Source: Rhodovibrio salinarum DSM 9154
GTDB taxonomy: Bacteria; Pseudomonadota; Alphaproteobacteria; Kiloniellales; Rhodovibrionaceae
DNA: 64,000 nt
Direction: 5' to 3'
Assembly: GCF_000515255.1 (NCBI RefSeq)
Contig: NZ_KI911559.1
Coordinates: 344,149 to 408,148 of the forward strand
The notes beneath the pieces were generated by a model that was given only the letters and a program-made list of their open reading frames with translations, did not search any database and was not told where the DNA came from. The position numbers and the translations under genes are program-made. This document shows positions 8,915 to 18,725 of this stretch, piece by piece (position 1 is the stretch's first letter; each line of letters starts with the position of its first letter).

Positions 8915-10111
8915 CTAATCGTCCAAAAGCGACGCCAAGCGGTCCATCGCGGCCGAAAGACGGTCGGTCGAGGAGGCGAAGCACAGGCGCAGATGCCCTT
9001 CGCCCGCCGCCCCGAACGCGCTGCCGGGGGCAAGGCCGACACCGGTGCGCTCCAGCACCTCCTGCGCGTAGGCCAGGCTGTCGGTGACGCCTTCCACCTT
9101 GAAGAAGGCGTAGAACGCGCCTTCGGGCCGCGCCAACATCACCCGGCGCATCGCACCGAGGCGCTGCACGACGAGTTCGCGTCCCGCGGCACAGCGCTGG
9201 ATCATTTCGTTCGCGAAATCTTCCCCGTCGCGGAGTGCGGTGAGCGCACCGGCCTGCAGGAACGCCGGCGCGCCGGACGTGTTGAACTCGATCAGCGAAT
9301 CGAACACGGGCGCGAGCGATGGGGGATGCACCAGCCAGGCCAGCCGCCAGCCCGTCATCGCCCAGGTCTTGGAGAAGGAATTGACCACGATCACCGGGTC
9401 TTCGGGATCGATCAGCGGCAGCACGCTGGGCGCGCTCGCCGGCTGCGGCCGGTCGTAGACGAAGCGGTGATAGACCTCGTCGGCGATCAGCCAGACGCCG
9501 TGCTTGCGGCACAGGTCGATCACCGCACGCAGATCGTCTTCCCGGGCGGTCCAGCCGGTCGGGTTGGATGGGCTCGCCATGAAGATCGCGCGCGTCTTCG
9601 GCCCGATCGCCGCCTGCAGGGCCTCGATATCGAGCGTGAAGCCGCCATCCGCGCGCTTGGCGAGCGGCACGTCGCGGATCACCCCGCCGTGGATCTGGGC
9701 CGCCGACAACGCGTTCGGCCAGACCGGGGTCAGGGCGATCATCTCGTCGCCCGCGCGCAGGATCGCCTGCAGGATCAGCTGGATGCCGTTCATGCCGGCA
9801 CTGGTGAGCGACAGGCGGTCATGCCCGGGCCGCACGCCGTGCAATCGGCCGTGATAGGCGTCGAGCGCGTCCAGCAGCTCCGGCCAACCGCGCTTGTGGG
9901 TATAGAAGGTGTGGCCATCGCGCAGCGCCCTCGCGGCGGCGTCGCAGATGACCTGCGGGGTGGTCAGGTCGCCCTCGCCAACCCACAGCGGGATCAGGTC
10001 ATCGCGCCCAAAGCCCTGCTGCCACAAGGCAATGATCTTCGACGGCTCCAGCTCGGCTACTTCCGGACGCAGCGGCAGGGGCGGCTGGGGCAGGGCGGAC
10101 TCGCTCGACAT
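8915..10111 (-). CDS. PLP-dependent class I/II aminotransferase
   Basis: A 398-residue fold-type I aminotransferase. The PLP lysine lies in SFSKTWAMTGWR. The substrate/PLP segments MASPSNPTG and IADEVYHRFVYD (Asp and Tyr contacting the cofactor) and the C-terminal LRLCFASS arginine are visible. It is closest in pattern to the aspartate/aromatic/alanine aminotransferase group, but the amino donor cannot be told. The ATG at 10111 gives the family-length N-terminus, with no strong ribosome-binding site. It is flanked by ~200-nt gaps, so probably monocistronic. Confidence 0.9.
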   Translation of the reverse strand: MSSESALPQPPLPLRPEVAELEPSKIIALWQQGFGRDDLIPLWVGEGDLTTPQVICDAAARALRDGHTFYTHKRGWPELLDALDAYHGRLHGVRPGHDRLSLTSAGMNGIQLILQAILRAGDEMIALTPVWPNALSAAQIHGGVIRDVPLAKRADGGFTLDIEALQAAIGPKTRAIFMASPSNPTGWTAREDDLRAVIDLCRKHGVWLIADEVYHRFVYDRPQPASAPSVLPLIDPEDPVIVVNSFSKTWAMTGWRLAWLVHPPSLAPVFDSLIEFNTSGAPAFLQAGALTALRDGEDFANEMIQRCAAGRELVVQRLGAMRRVMLARPEGAFYAFFKVEGVTDSLAYAQEVLERTGVGLAPGSAFGAAGEGHLRLCFASSTDRLSAAMDRLASLLDD

Positions 10112-10319
10112 GGCAGACAGGGCTCCCTTCAGACGGTGTCACGGACAACGCGCGGGAGCATCGATGGCCCTGCGGGCGATGGCAAGCATGGGCTGCGTGG
10201 AAACCGATAGCCGCCGGACATCCTTCGACCCCGCTGGCTCGGCTGCCGGTCGGTAGCACACACGTAGACGCGGCACGTCAAAGAACGCCCACGAGGTATC
10301 GTAAATGCGTGGAACGAAC

Positions 10320-10688
10320 CTAGCGGTTCGGCCGGATCATCACGCCTAGGTCGCAGCCAGCGAAGATGTGCAGGTGGAAGTGCGGCACTTCCTGGTGGGC
10401 GTCGCGCCCGCAGTTGGCGAGGATGCGGTAACCGTCCTGGGGCAGGCCCTTGTCGCGGGCGATCTTGCCGGCCGCGCGGAACAGTGCGGCGATCTCCGCG
10501 TCGCTGGCCTCACTGAAAAAGTCGTCGCTGGAGACGTACTGCCCCTTCGGGATCACCAGCACGTGGGTCGGCGTCTGCGGGTTGATGTCGTTGAAGGCCA
10601 GAACGTGGTCGTCCTCGTAGACCTTGTCGCAGGGAATCTCGCCGCGCAGGATTTTGGCGAACACGTTGTTGTCGTCGTAGCCGGCCAT
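10320..10688 (-). CDS. HIT-family purine nucleoside phosphoramidase-like protein
   Basis: A 122-residue histidine-triad protein: VPHFHLHIFAG supplies the H-x-H-x-H catalytic triad near the C-terminus, and HVLVIPK precedes it. HinT-type enzymes hydrolyse AMP-lysine and other nucleoside phosphoramidates in the cytoplasm. It is the last gene of the his cluster, 38 nt after hisE, an arrangement often seen in alphaproteobacteria. A small inverted repeat (CGAACC/GGTTCG, 10314-10329) spans its stop codon but lacks a T-tract. Confidence 0.92.
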   Translation of the reverse strand: MAGYDDNNVFAKILRGEIPCDKVYEDDHVLAFNDINPQTPTHVLVIPKGQYVSSDDFFSEASDAEIAALFRAAGKIARDKGLPQDGYRILANCGRDAHQEVPHFHLHIFAGCDLGVMIRPNR

Positions 10689-10726
10689 CGTCGTCGCTCC
10701 CTCGTCCGCTTCAGGTTTCCTGCGTT

Positions 10727-11065
10727 CTACGCCTGCTTCTTGCGCGCCATCTTTTCGGCGATACCGCTGGTGCCGAGGCGCGCCTCCAACGCCTGCCAGA
10801 CCCGGTCGGGGTCGAGGCCACGCGCGGTCCAGAGCACCAGCAGGTGGTACAGCAGGTCGGCACTTTCGTTGGCGAGCGCGTCATTGTCGCCGCGCACGCC
10901 CTCGATCACCGTCTCGACCGCCTCCTCGCCAAGCTTCTTGGAGATCTTGTCCGGCCCGGCGTTGAGCAGCTTGGCCGTATAGGACCCCTCCGGGTCCGCA
11001 CCCTGACGGCTCTGGACCACCTGGTAGAGCTCGTCCAGGACGTGGGTGTTGGCGCGTTCGGTCAT
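10727..11065 (-). CDS. hisE: Phosphoribosyl-ATP pyrophosphatase
   Basis: Hydrolyses phosphoribosyl-ATP to phosphoribosyl-AMP, step 2 of histidine synthesis. The 112-residue all-alpha MazG-like fold shows the metal-binding pattern KLGEEAVETVIE and NESADLLYHLLVL. It lies 35 nt downstream of hisF in the his operon and is a stand-alone HisE not fused to HisI. The ATG at 11065 gives standard length. Confidence 0.95.
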   Translation of the reverse strand: MTERANTHVLDELYQVVQSRQGADPEGSYTAKLLNAGPDKISKKLGEEAVETVIEGVRGDNDALANESADLLYHLLVLWTARGLDPDRVWQALEARLGTSGIAEKMARKKQA

Positions 11066-11100
11066 CTGGGTGTTCGGCTCGCTTGGCCTGGGGTGAGTGG

Positions 11101-11883
11101 CTAGAAGACGTGCGGCGGACGCGCGGGCAGGCCAGCGTCCAGCAGTGCCTGTTTCGCTTCCGCAATGGTATGCTCGCCAAAGTGGAAGATCGAGGCTGCC
11201 AGAACGGCCGAGGCGCCGCCTTCCCGGATGCCCTGCACCAGGTGGTCGAGGCTGCCGACGCCGCCCGAGGCGATCACCGGGATGCCGACCGCATCCACGA
11301 TCGCGCGGGTCAGGGGAATGTCGTAGCCCACCCGCGTCCCGTCGCGGTCCATCGAGGTCAGCAGCAGTTCGCCCGCACCCAGATCCTCCATCTTCTTAGC
11401 CCACGCCACCGCATCCAGGCCGGTTGCGTTGCGCCCGCCGTGGGTGAAGATCTCGAAACCGCTTGCGATCTCCGGATTGTCGGTCGCCTTGGCGTCGAGC
11501 GCGACCACGATGCACTGGTCGCCGAACTTCTCCGCCGCCTCGCGCACGAACTCCGGCGTCTTCACCGCGGCGGTGTTGATCGACACCTTATCCGCGCCGG
11601 CCAGCAGCAGTTGGCGGATGTCATCCAACGTACGCACGCCACCCCCGACGGTGAGCGGCATGAAGCAGGCCTCCGCCGTGCGTCGGACGGCATCCAGCAG
11701 AATGCCGCGATCCTCGTGGCTGGCGGTGATGTCCAGGAAGGTTAGCTCGTCCGCGCCAGCGGCATCGTAAATCTTGGCCTGCTCGACCGGATCGCCGGCG
11801 TCACGCAGACCGACGAAGTTCACGCCCTTGACCACGCGGCCGTCCTTCACGTCCAGGCAGGGGATGATGCGGGCCTTCAGCAT
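11101..11883 (-). CDS. hisF: Imidazole glycerol phosphate synthase cyclase subunit
   Basis: The (beta/alpha)8-barrel subunit that, with HisH, converts PRFAR plus ammonia into imidazole glycerol phosphate and AICAR. The catalytic Asp11 ([15 protein letters not shown]) and the C-terminal phosphate-binding [10 protein letters not shown] are visible. Length 260 is normal. It starts 4 nt after the end of hisA, indicating tight coupling. Its partner hisH is two genes upstream. Confidence 0.97.
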   Translation of the reverse strand: MLKARIIPCLDVKDGRVVKGVNFVGLRDAGDPVEQAKIYDAAGADELTFLDITASHEDRGILLDAVRRTAEACFMPLTVGGGVRTLDDIRQLLLAGADKVSINTAAVKTPEFVREAAEKFGDQCIVVALDAKATDNPEIASGFEIFTHGGRNATGLDAVAWAKKMEDLGAGELLLTSMDRDGTRVGYDIPLTRAIVDAVGIPVIASGGVGSLDHLVQGIREGGASAVLAASIFHFGEHTIAEAKQALLDAGLPARPPHVF

Positions 11884-11887
11884 CGCC

Positions 11888-12622
11888 TCACGCCTCCTGC
11901 CGCGTCAGCTCGAGCGCGGCGCGCGGATCGATCCGCCCGTCGTAGAGCGCCCGGCCCAGGATCGCGCCCTGAACTCCGTCATTCTCCACCGCCATCAGCC
12001 GGCGGATATCCTCCAGGCCGGAAACGCCGCCGGACGCGATCACGGGGATGTCGACCGCGCGCGCCAGCTCGGCCGTTGCCGCGACGTTGACGCCCTCAAG
12101 CGCGCCGTCGCGCTCAATGTCGGTGTAGACGATGGCAGCCACGCCCGCGTCCTCGAACCGCTTCGCCAGCTCCGTGGCGGCGAGCTCGCTGGTTTCCGCC
12201 CAGCCCTCGGTCGCCACGCGACCGGCGCGCGCGTCAATCCCGACCACGATGCGACCCGGGAACGCGCGGCACGCTTCGGCCACCAAGTCCGGATTCTTGA
12301 CCGCCACGGTGCCCAGGATCACCCGGGTGACGCCGCGCGCCAGCCAACGCTCGACCGTCGCCAGATCGCGGATACCGCCGCCGAGTTGCACCGGCAGGTC
12401 GTCAACCGCATCGACGATCCGCTCGACCGCGTCGGCGTTGACCGGCCGACCGGCGAACGCACCGTCCAGGTCGACCAGGTGCAGCCAGCGGAAACCGGCT
12501 GCCTTGAAGTCGGCCGCCTGGGCGCTCGGGTCCTCGTTGAACACGGTGGCCTGCGCCATATCGCCGCGCAGCAGCCTGACCGCCTGACCGCCCTTAAGGT
12601 CGATCGCCGGGAAGAGGTGCAT
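11888..12622 (-). CDS. hisA: Phosphoribosylformimino-AICAR ribotide isomerase
   Basis: The (beta/alpha)8-barrel isomerase converting ProFAR to PRFAR. The catalytic Asp8 (FPAIDLKGG) and the second half-barrel catalytic segment [11 protein letters not shown] are present. Length 244 residues. I chose the ATG at 12622 because it gives the standard N-terminus and overlaps the stop of the preceding acetyltransferase gene by one base (TGATG). An upstream in-frame start would add 24 atypical residues. Confidence 0.97.
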   Translation of the reverse strand: MHLFPAIDLKGGQAVRLLRGDMAQATVFNEDPSAQAADFKAAGFRWLHLVDLDGAFAGRPVNADAVERIVDAVDDLPVQLGGGIRDLATVERWLARGVTRVILGTVAVKNPDLVAEACRAFPGRIVVGIDARAGRVATEGWAETSELAATELAKRFEDAGVAAIVYTDIERDGALEGVNVAATAELARAVDIPVIASGGVSGLEDIRRLMAVENDGVQGAILGRALYDGRIDPRAALELTRQEA

Positions 12623-13197
12623 CAGCCGATCCCCCCACTGCGGGGTGGGCGCCACTCTTCCAGCGGCTTGACGTAGTAATGGCCGCCGACCCACTGACCG
12701 TCGACCAGGGCGTAATAGGGGTTACTGCCCCAGCGGCGGTAGCCCATCGCCTCGTAAAGCTGGATCGCGCGGGTCTGGGTGTCACGCACGTCGAGCTGGA
12801 CCGCCTTCAGACCGTGCTCGACGGCGCGCGCCTCGACCGCCTCGACCAGCCGGCGGGCCAGGCCATGGCCACGCGACCAGGGGGCCAGGAAGAAGGTGGT
12901 CAACTGACCGACGTAAGCCTGCGCCTCGTTGTTGCGCGGCGCCCGCTGCAGTTGGGCGGATCCGGCGATCACGCCGTCCAGCCGGGCGACGAACAGCTCG
13001 CGTTCCGGCACCAGCAGTACGCCGCGCCAATAGGACTCCATGACGTGGCGCTCCGGCGGATACAGCCAGCCAAAGCCGCCGCCGTGTTCGATTGCCGCCT
13101 CGGCCGCATCGCACAGGTCGTGCAAATCCGCGCCGATCAATTCGGTCATCAGCTCCACGGCCGTTGCCGGCGCGTGGGTTTCGGGCTTCTGGGTCAT
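12622..13197 (-). CDS. GNAT-family N-acetyltransferase encoded inside the his operon
   Basis: A 191-residue protein with a GNAT fold in its C-terminal two-thirds: the acetyl-CoA-binding segment [19 protein letters not shown] (about residues 103-121) and the downstream strand [20 protein letters not shown]. The substrate is unknown. It overlaps hisH by 4 nt (ATGA) at its start and hisA by 1 nt at its end, so it must be translated as part of the his operon. Its fixed position suggests a link to histidine or amino-acid metabolism, but that is inference only. Confidence 0.88.
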   Translation of the reverse strand: MTQKPETHAPATAVELMTELIGADLHDLCDAAEAAIEHGGGFGWLYPPERHVMESYWRGVLLVPERELFVARLDGVIAGSAQLQRAPRNNEAQAYVGQLTTFFLAPWSRGHGLARRLVEAVEARAVEHGLKAVQLDVRDTQTRAIQLYEAMGYRRWGSNPYYALVDGQWVGGHYYVKPLEEWRPPRSGGIG

Positions 13198-13847
13198 GGC
13201 ATCCAGGTGAGGAAGTTCGTTAGCAGGCGCAAGCCGGTGGATTGTGACTTCTCGGGGTGGAACTGGGTGCCCACCAGATTGTCGCGGCCGATCACCGCGG
13301 TAACCGGTCCGCCGTAGTCGGTCGTCGCCAACACATGCGCGCGCTGGGATGCCTTGAAGGCGTAGGAGTGCACGAAATAGGCGTGCGCCTGCGCGCTTAG
13401 CCCGTCCAGCACGGGATGGCGCGGCTCCACGGGCTCCAGCGCATTCCAGCCCATGTGCGGGATCTTGAGCGCCGGGTCGGTCGGGCGCAGGGCATCGACC
13501 TCGCCCGGAATCCAGCCAAGACCCGGGGTCTCGCCATACTCCAACCCGCGGGTCGCCATCAGCTGCATGCCGACACAGATTCCCAGAAACGGCCGCCCCT
13601 GGTCGATCACGCGTTGATCAAGCGCTTCGACCACGCCATCGAGCGCGTTCAGCCCGCGCCAGCAGTCGCCGAACGCGCCGACGCCGGGCAGCACGATCCG
13701 GTCGGCCGCGGCGACGACCTCAGCCCGGTCGGTGACCTGGACGTCGGCACACAGACCGGCCTCGACGGCTGCGCGTTCCAGCGCCTTGGCGGCCGAACGC
13801 AGGTTGCCTGAGCCGTAATCGATCACGGCAAGGGTGGTGCGAGTCAT
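13194..13847 (-). CDS. hisH: Imidazole glycerol phosphate synthase glutaminase subunit
   Basis: A class I glutamine amidotransferase that supplies ammonia to HisF. The triad is C91 (GICVGMQLM) with H197 and E199 (QFHPEKSQ). Length 217 is slightly above typical. It is followed with a 4-nt overlap by the GNAT gene and preceded by hisB at a distance of 66 nt. Confidence 0.96.
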   Translation of the reverse strand: MTRTTLAVIDYGSGNLRSAAKALERAAVEAGLCADVQVTDRAEVVAAADRIVLPGVGAFGDCWRGLNALDGVVEALDQRVIDQGRPFLGICVGMQLMATRGLEYGETPGLGWIPGEVDALRPTDPALKIPHMGWNALEPVEPRHPVLDGLSAQAHAYFVHSYAFKASQRAHVLATTDYGGPVTAVIGRDNLVGTQFHPEKSQSTGLRLLTNFLTWMP

Positions 13848-13913
13848 CAGTTTCGCCTACGCAACAATATCCCACGCGCCCGCCCGCGAGCGGCGCATCG
13901 TTCGGGTCGGGCG

Positions 13914-14501
13914 CTACAACGCGCCCTTGGTGGAGGGCACCTGATCGGCCTTGCGCGGGTCGATCTCGACGGCCGCGCGCAGCGCCCGGGCCAGCGCCTT
14001 GAACGCGGATTCGGCGATATGATGGTTGTTGTCGCCGTACAGCGTCTCGACGTGCAGCGTGATCCCGGCGTTCTGGGCGAATGCCTGGAAGAACTCGCGG
14101 AACAGCTCGGTGTCGAAGTCGCCGACCTTGTCGCGGGAGAACACGACCTTCCAGACCAAATAGGCCCGGTTGGACAGATCGAGGGCGACGCGCGTTAACG
14201 TCTCGTCCATCGGTACCAGCGCATCGCCGTAACGCTGGATACCCTTGCGCTCGCCCAGCGCCTGCGCGACCGCCTGGCCGAGCGCGATGCCCGTATCCTC
14301 GGTGGTGTGGTGCGCGTCGATGTGCAAATCGCCCGTGGCCGCGATCTCTAGGTCGATCAGCGAATGGCGGGCCAACTGAGCCAGCATGTGGTCAAGGAAG
14401 CCCACGCCCGTCTCAACCTTGTAGTCGCCCTGGCCATCCAGGTTCACGCGGACCGCGACATTGGTCTCGCTGGTCTTCCGCTCGACGCGCCCTTCGCGCA
14501 T
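13914..14501 (-). CDS. hisB: Imidazoleglycerol-phosphate dehydratase
   Basis: Dehydrates imidazole glycerol phosphate to imidazole acetol phosphate; metal-dependent. The paired metal-ligand motifs HHTTEDTG and [12 protein letters not shown] and the GVGFLDHML segment are present. At 195 residues it is the monofunctional form. I chose the ATG at 14501 (AAGGAC just upstream), which gives the standard start; an upstream in-frame ATG would add a Pro/Arg-rich leader. It is the first gene of hisB-hisH-GNAT-hisA-hisF-hisE-HIT and is divergent from hslVU. hisG, hisD, hisC and hisI are not in the window. Confidence 0.96.
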   Translation of the reverse strand: MREGRVERKTSETNVAVRVNLDGQGDYKVETGVGFLDHMLAQLARHSLIDLEIAATGDLHIDAHHTTEDTGIALGQAVAQALGERKGIQRYGDALVPMDETLTRVALDLSNRAYLVWKVVFSRDKVGDFDTELFREFFQAFAQNAGITLHVETLYGDNNHHIAESAFKALARALRAAVEIDPRKADQVPSTKGAL

Positions 14502-14712
14502 GGCGTTCACGTCCTTCGTGGTGTGTTCCTGCTCTCCCCGCAAAGCGAGGGGAGAGGCCCCGCCGGCATAACGCGGTAGCGATGGCCCACGCCGATCTGC
14601 TGCGGGTTTTTCGAAAACGGCATTCAACCGCGCGGACTTGTAGCAGGAACGCTATGGGCTCGCCAGCATGGCGCGTCTTGAACGCGTCCAGGCGGTTCCT
14701 CATTTGTGGGGC

Positions 14713-15282
14713 ATGACACAGGACGCGCAGGATTCCCAACAGCCCTGGCACGGCACGACGATCCTGTCGGTGCGCAAGGGCGACCAGGTGGTGATCGCCG
14801 GCGACGGGCAGGTCACCTTCGGCAACACGGTGATGAAGGCGAACGCCACCAAGGTGCGACCGCTCGGCTCGAAGGGCGATGTGATCGCCGGCTTCGCCGG
14901 GGCGACGGCGGACGCCTTCACCCTGTTCGAGCGGCTGGAAGCCAAGCTCGAGCAGCATCCAGGCCAGCTCAAGCGGGCCTGCGTCGAGCTTGCCAAGGAT
15001 TGGCGCACCGACCGCTATCTGCGCCGGCTGGAGGCGATGATGGCCGTGGCCGACCCGCAGCATTCGCTGGTGCTGACCGGCACCGGTGATGTGCTCGACC
15101 CGCAGGATGGCCTGATCGGTATCGGCTCCGGCGGCCCCTATGCACTGGCGGCTGCGCGCGGCTTGCTCGACGTCGACGGCTATTCGGCCGAGGACATCGC
15201 GCGCAAGGCGATGAAGATCGCCGGCGACATCTGCATCTACACCAACGACGCCATTACGATCGAGAAGCTCGATGCCCGCTGA
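14713..15282 (+). CDS. hslV: ATP-dependent protease subunit HslV
   Basis: The proteasome-like peptidase of the HslUV (ClpQY) heat-shock protease. The catalytic threonine is exposed by processing before T15 in [24 protein letters not shown] and the C-terminal ICIYTNDA are family signatures. Length 189 from the ATG at 14713 is normal; an upstream in-frame ATG (14668) would add 15 residues. The stop overlaps hslU by 11 nt. It is divergent from hisB across about 210 nt, which should hold both promoters. Confidence 0.96.
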   Translation: MTQDAQDSQQPWHGTTILSVRKGDQVVIAGDGQVTFGNTVMKANATKVRPLGSKGDVIAGFAGATADAFTLFERLEAKLEQHPGQLKRACVELAKDWRTDRYLRRLEAMMAVADPQHSLVLTGTGDVLDPQDGLIGIGSGGPYALAAARGLLDVDGYSAEDIARKAMKIAGDICIYTNDAITIEKLDAR

Positions 15283-16678
15283 CAGCGACACACAACCCAA
15301 CACCCACGGCGGCGACGGCACCCAGGCGAGCGGCCCGAAAGCCGCCCAGCAGGCCAAGCGCAAGACCGGCGACGCCGCCTTCACCCCGCGCGAGATCGTT
15401 TCCGAACTGGACCGCTATATCGTCGGTCAGGCGGAGGCCAAGCGGTCGGTGTCGATCGCCCTGCGCAACCGCTGGCGCCGTCAGCAGCTCCCCGACGAGC
15501 TGCGCGAGGAGGTGCTGCCCAAGAACATCCTGATGATCGGCCCGACCGGCGTGGGCAAGACCGAGATCGCCCGCCGGCTGGCCAAGCTGGCGCGCGCGCC
15601 CTTCCTGAAGGTGGAGGCGACCAAGTTCACCGAAGTCGGCTACGTCGGCCGCGACGTCGAGCAGATCATCCGCGATCTGGTCGAAATCTCGATTTCGATG
15701 ACCCGCGAGCGCCTGCGCAAGGAGGTTCAGGCGTCGGCCGAGCTGAACGCCGAGGAACGCGTGCTCGACGCCCTGGTCGGCCAGAACGCCCAGGGCGAGA
15801 CGCGCACCAAGTTCCGCCGGATGCTGCGCGGCGGCGAACTGGACGACCGCGAGATCGACATCAGCGTCTCGGATTCCGGCGGCGGCATGCCGATGATGGA
15901 CATCCCCGGCATGCAGGGCGGCCAGATGGGGATGATGAACCTGAACGATCTGTTCGGGAAAGCCTTCGGCCAGGGCAAGCAAAAGACCCGCAAGATGCGC
16001 GTCGCCGACGCGCTTGCCCAGGTGACCGAGGAGGAGGCGGACAACCTGCTGGATCAGGACAAGCTGTCTAGTCAGGCGATCCGCACGGTCGAGAACAACG
16101 GCATCGTCTTCCTGGACGAGATCGACAAGATCACCGCCGCGAGCCAGACCTCGGGCGACGTCAGCCGCGAGGGCGTGCAGCGCGACCTCCTGCCGTTGAT
16201 CGAGGGCACGCAGGTCGCCACCAAGCACGGCACGGTGAAGACCGACCACATCCTGTTCATCGCCTCCGGCGCGTTCCATTACGCCAAGCCAAGCGACCTG
16301 CTGCCGGAGCTGCAGGGCCGCCTGCCGATCCGCGTCGAGCTGCAGGCGCTGCAGCGCGACGACTTCAAACGAATCCTGATGGAGCCGGAGAACAGCCTGA
16401 TCCGGCAGTACCGCGCACTGCTGGAAACCGAGAACGTCACCCTGACTTTCCGGGAGGACGCGATCGACGCACTGGCCGACCTGGCGGCGGAGATCAACGC
16501 CAGCGTCGAGAACATCGGCGCGCGGCGCCTGCACACCGTGATGGAGCGGCTGCTGGACGAAGTCTCCTATACCGCCAGCGAGCGCAGCGGCGAGGAAGTC
16601 GTGATCGACGCCGACTACGTCCAGAAGCAGGTCGCCGGCCTGGCCAAGGACACCGACCTGTCGAAGTTCATCCTGTAG
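15272..16678 (+). CDS. hslU: ATP-dependent protease ATPase subunit HslU
   Basis: The AAA+ unfoldase that feeds substrates to HslV. Walker A GPTGVGKT is at residues 90-97 and Walker [10 protein letters not shown] near 277; the inserted I-domain with a Gly/Met-rich loop ([11 protein letters not shown]) lies between. The protein ends in FIL, like the HslU C-terminus that docks into HslV. The N-terminus carries about 35 extra residues before the usual [10 protein letters not shown]. The start overlaps the hslV stop. Confidence 0.97.
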   Translation: MPADSDTQPNTHGGDGTQASGPKAAQQAKRKTGDAAFTPREIVSELDRYIVGQAEAKRSVSIALRNRWRRQQLPDELREEVLPKNILMIGPTGVGKTEIARRLAKLARAPFLKVEATKFTEVGYVGRDVEQIIRDLVEISISMTRERLRKEVQASAELNAEERVLDALVGQNAQGETRTKFRRMLRGGELDDREIDISVSDSGGGMPMMDIPGMQGGQMGMMNLNDLFGKAFGQGKQKTRKMRVADALAQVTEEEADNLLDQDKLSSQAIRTVENNGIVFLDEIDKITAASQTSGDVSREGVQRDLLPLIEGTQVATKHGTVKTDHILFIASGAFHYAKPSDLLPELQGRLPIRVELQALQRDDFKRILMEPENSLIRQYRALLETENVTLTFREDAIDALADLAAEINASVENIGARRLHTVMERLLDEVSYTASERSGEEVVIDADYVQKQVAGLAKDTDLSKFIL

Positions 16679-16743
16679 GGATCGGTTTGTCGACCGGCTA
16701 CAGGCTGGGTTCGGTCAGGGGTGAAACACCCGGCAGCGTGGTT

Positions 16744-16782
16744 CGAGAAGCGGCGCCTCGATAAATTCGGGGCCGCTTCTCG
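16744..16782. other. Inverted repeat downstream of hslU
   Basis: CGAGAAGCGGC (16744-16754) pairs perfectly with GCCGCTTCTCG (16772-16782) around a 17-nt loop. It sits 65 nt after hslU in a convergent gap. No T-tract follows on either strand, so it may stabilise the transcript end or aid Rho-dependent termination rather than act as an intrinsic terminator. Confidence 0.5.
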
Positions 16783-16883
16783 CCATGCCGGTGCCATAAC
16801 GACGACCCTTGCCCGAGGGCCCGTCTCACAAAGGCCACCGTAGCATCATCGTTCGCCTCGAATCCGGTTAGGCGAATAGAAGC

Positions 16884-17309
16884 TCACGCCGAGCGGCGGT
16901 CCTGGTCTAATTCCTCGGTATCGGCCGTCGTGGCCGCAACCCCGACACCGTCATTTGCGCGCGCCTGAAGCTCGGCCAGCATGCGATTGACCGTGACCTG
17001 ATCCAAGCCGTGGATCTGCTCGGCCAAACGGTTGGCCAACTCGGTTGCCTCCGGGCTGAGGCCGCTGGTGTCGACTGTCACGCGCGGATGCGACAGATCG
17101 GCGAGGCGCTGCAGCTCCTCGGCATCGTCCCAGATGATGTTGAGCGCCTGACACACACGATGCACGAAGCGCCGGTTGGGCCGACCCCGATGGCCATGCT
17201 CCAGCGCCGAAAGATAGGCGGGCGAAACACTAAGATCGGCAGCCATTTGCTTCAGGGTCAGGCCGCGTTCGCCGCGGAGATCGCGCAAGCGCTGGCCAAA
17301 TGGGGTCAT
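16884..17309 (-). CDS. XRE-family helix-turn-helix regulator
   Basis: A 141-residue DNA-binding protein: N-terminal HTH_3 domain (LTLKQMAADLSVSPAYLSALEHG, about 16-38) and a helical C-terminal part of unknown role. The ATG at 17309 gives the usual start with GGAGG-like sequence (GGGAGGTCTC) upstream. It is convergent with hslU and upstream of nothing on its strand. A similar regulator gene commonly lies between smr and hslU/hisB in alphaproteobacteria, so its position is conserved; its target is unknown. Confidence 0.88.
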   Translation of the reverse strand: MTPFGQRLRDLRGERGLTLKQMAADLSVSPAYLSALEHGHRGRPNRRFVHRVCQALNIIWDDAEELQRLADLSHPRVTVDTSGLSPEATELANRLAEQIHGLDQVTVNRMLAELQARANDGVGVAATTADTEELDQDRRSA

Positions 17310-17536
17310 GAGACCTCCCGTGGCATTTCCTTCGCGAGGTCAGGCGATGGAGATGCGAGTCGATCCCCGAAGCTCGCGTGGAGCGCCTTTCCCCGGCTCT
17401 ATATACAAACGTGACCCGAGGAAAGCCGGCGATCAACCGCCTGATGCTAGGGCCATTTTGTGGACCGGTGGCGTCACACCCGCGGGCTCGGTACCTCCCG
17501 GAAACGCTGCCCCGGGACGACGTATTGGCGGTGTCG

Positions 17537-18028
17537 TCAGTCCTCTTGATAGAGGCCGCTGCGCCGGTGCCATTCCTCGATCGACAGGTCGGGATAGTCG
17601 CCGTAGAGCATGTCCTCCGGCGTATCCTCGACCTCCACCCACACGGCCTTGTCCATCAAGCGGATGTGCGTGCGGGCCGGCGGGGTCGGCAGCGGCGTGT
17701 CGATCGCGCTGGCGAAGGGGTGTACGAGGCGCGGCTCGCTCGGCTCATAAACAAATAGATAGCTGGCGCAGTGCCGACAGAAATGCCGTTCGGTCGTGCT
17801 CGGCTGGTCGCCATGCGGTTCGGTACCGCGAGCGTGGTAGACCTGGACGTGTTCACGCCCCTCGATCTCCAGCGTATGCGCGTCAGCCGCCAGGTTGATG
17901 GCATACCCCCCGCCGCCCTGGGTCTTGCGGCAGATCGAGCAGTAGCAGCGCTGGTAGGGTTGCGGCGTGTGCGAGACGACGCTGAAGCGCACCGCCTGGC
18001 AGTGGCACGAACCTTCAAGCTTGGGCAT
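17537..18028 (-). CDS. GFA (glutathione-dependent formaldehyde-activating)-family zinc protein
   Basis: A 163-residue protein with the zinc-binding cysteines of the GFA/Mss4-like fold: CHCQAVRF near the N-terminus, CYCSICRK in the middle, and HFCRHCASYLF later. The family includes S-(hydroxymethyl)glutathione synthase, but most members have no proven activity. The ATG at 18028 is chosen for CAGGAG upstream; longer in-frame starts overlap smr. It lies about 50 nt after smr and may be its last co-transcribed gene. Confidence 0.85.
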   Translation of the reverse strand: MPKLEGSCHCQAVRFSVVSHTPQPYQRCYCSICRKTQGGGGYAINLAADAHTLEIEGREHVQVYHARGTEPHGDQPSTTERHFCRHCASYLFVYEPSEPRLVHPFASAIDTPLPTPPARTHIRLMDKAVWVEVEDTPEDMLYGDYPDLSIEEWHRRSGLYQED

Positions 18029-18080
18029 GGATTGATCTCCTGTGATCCCAAGACGAACCAAACAAAGAAGAGCGCGTTGT

Positions 18081-18725
18081 CTACCCCCGCTTGCGCTTGA
18101 GCAGAACGTACAGCGCGCCGCCACCGCCGTGTTTGGGTTGGGCCTCGTTGACCGCCACGATCCGTTCGCGCAACGGCGACATGTTGAGCCACTTGGGCAC
18201 TTCCTGCTTGAGCACACCAACCCCGCCGGAAAAGGTGCCCTTGCCGGTGATCACCAGCACGCACCGCTGGCCCCGGTCGGCGGCGGAGAGCACGAAATTG
18301 GTGAGCGCATCCTGCGCGGCCGCGCGGGTCATGCCGTGCAGGTCGATCCGCCCGTCGATCTCCAGCCGGCCGCGTTTCAGGCGGTCGGCGGTACGCCGGT
18401 CGACGCCGTGCAGACGGCCCGGCGTAACACCGGGATCGGCCGGTTTCTTCGGCTGGATCGGCGGTGTCGGCTGCGGGCGGGGTGGAGCAGGTTTCGGTTG
18501 GCCCGACGACCCTGGAGCGGCCTTGTTGGCACGATGCTTCGACGGGTCGGTCTGGGGATCGCTTGGACCCGAGTCAGGTTCGGGCACGTCCACCGGCGCG
18601 CGCTTGCTATGGCGCAACGGCGTGGCATCGCGCATCACCTGCTGCCAGAGGTCACGCTCCGCCCGGCTGGCGACGCGTTCGCGCCGCTTGCGCCCGCGCC
18701 CGTGAGCTCCATCATCCCCGCTCAT
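18081..18725 (-). CDS. Smr-domain protein
   Basis: A 214-residue protein with a long basic/Pro-rich disordered N-terminal half and a C-terminal Smr (MutS2-related) domain: the IDLHGMTRAAAQDAL motif (LDxHG-type), VLVITGKG and the glycine-rich HGGGGALYVLLK. Smr domains are nucleic-acid nucleases or binders, in ribosome quality control among other roles. I chose the ATG at 18725, which overlaps the end of lutC by 14 nt. Confidence 0.9.
   Translation of the reverse strand: MSGDDGAHGRGRKRRERVASRAERDLWQQVMRDATPLRHSKRAPVDVPEPDSGPSDPQTDPSKHRANKAAPGSSGQPKPAPPRPQPTPPIQPKKPADPGVTPGRLHGVDRRTADRLKRGRLEIDGRIDLHGMTRAAAQDALTNFVLSAADRGQRCVLVITGKGTFSGGVGVLKQEVPKWLNMSPLRERIVAVNEAQPKHGGGGALYVLLKRKRG

Noticed and set aside
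8726-10210. Plus-strand frame opposite the aminotransferase
   Set aside because: The aminotransferase has all family motifs on the minus strand; this frame is its antisense shadow.
16744-16782. hslU-downstream inverted repeat as an intrinsic terminator
   Set aside because: No T-tract on either strand; kept only as an inverted repeat.
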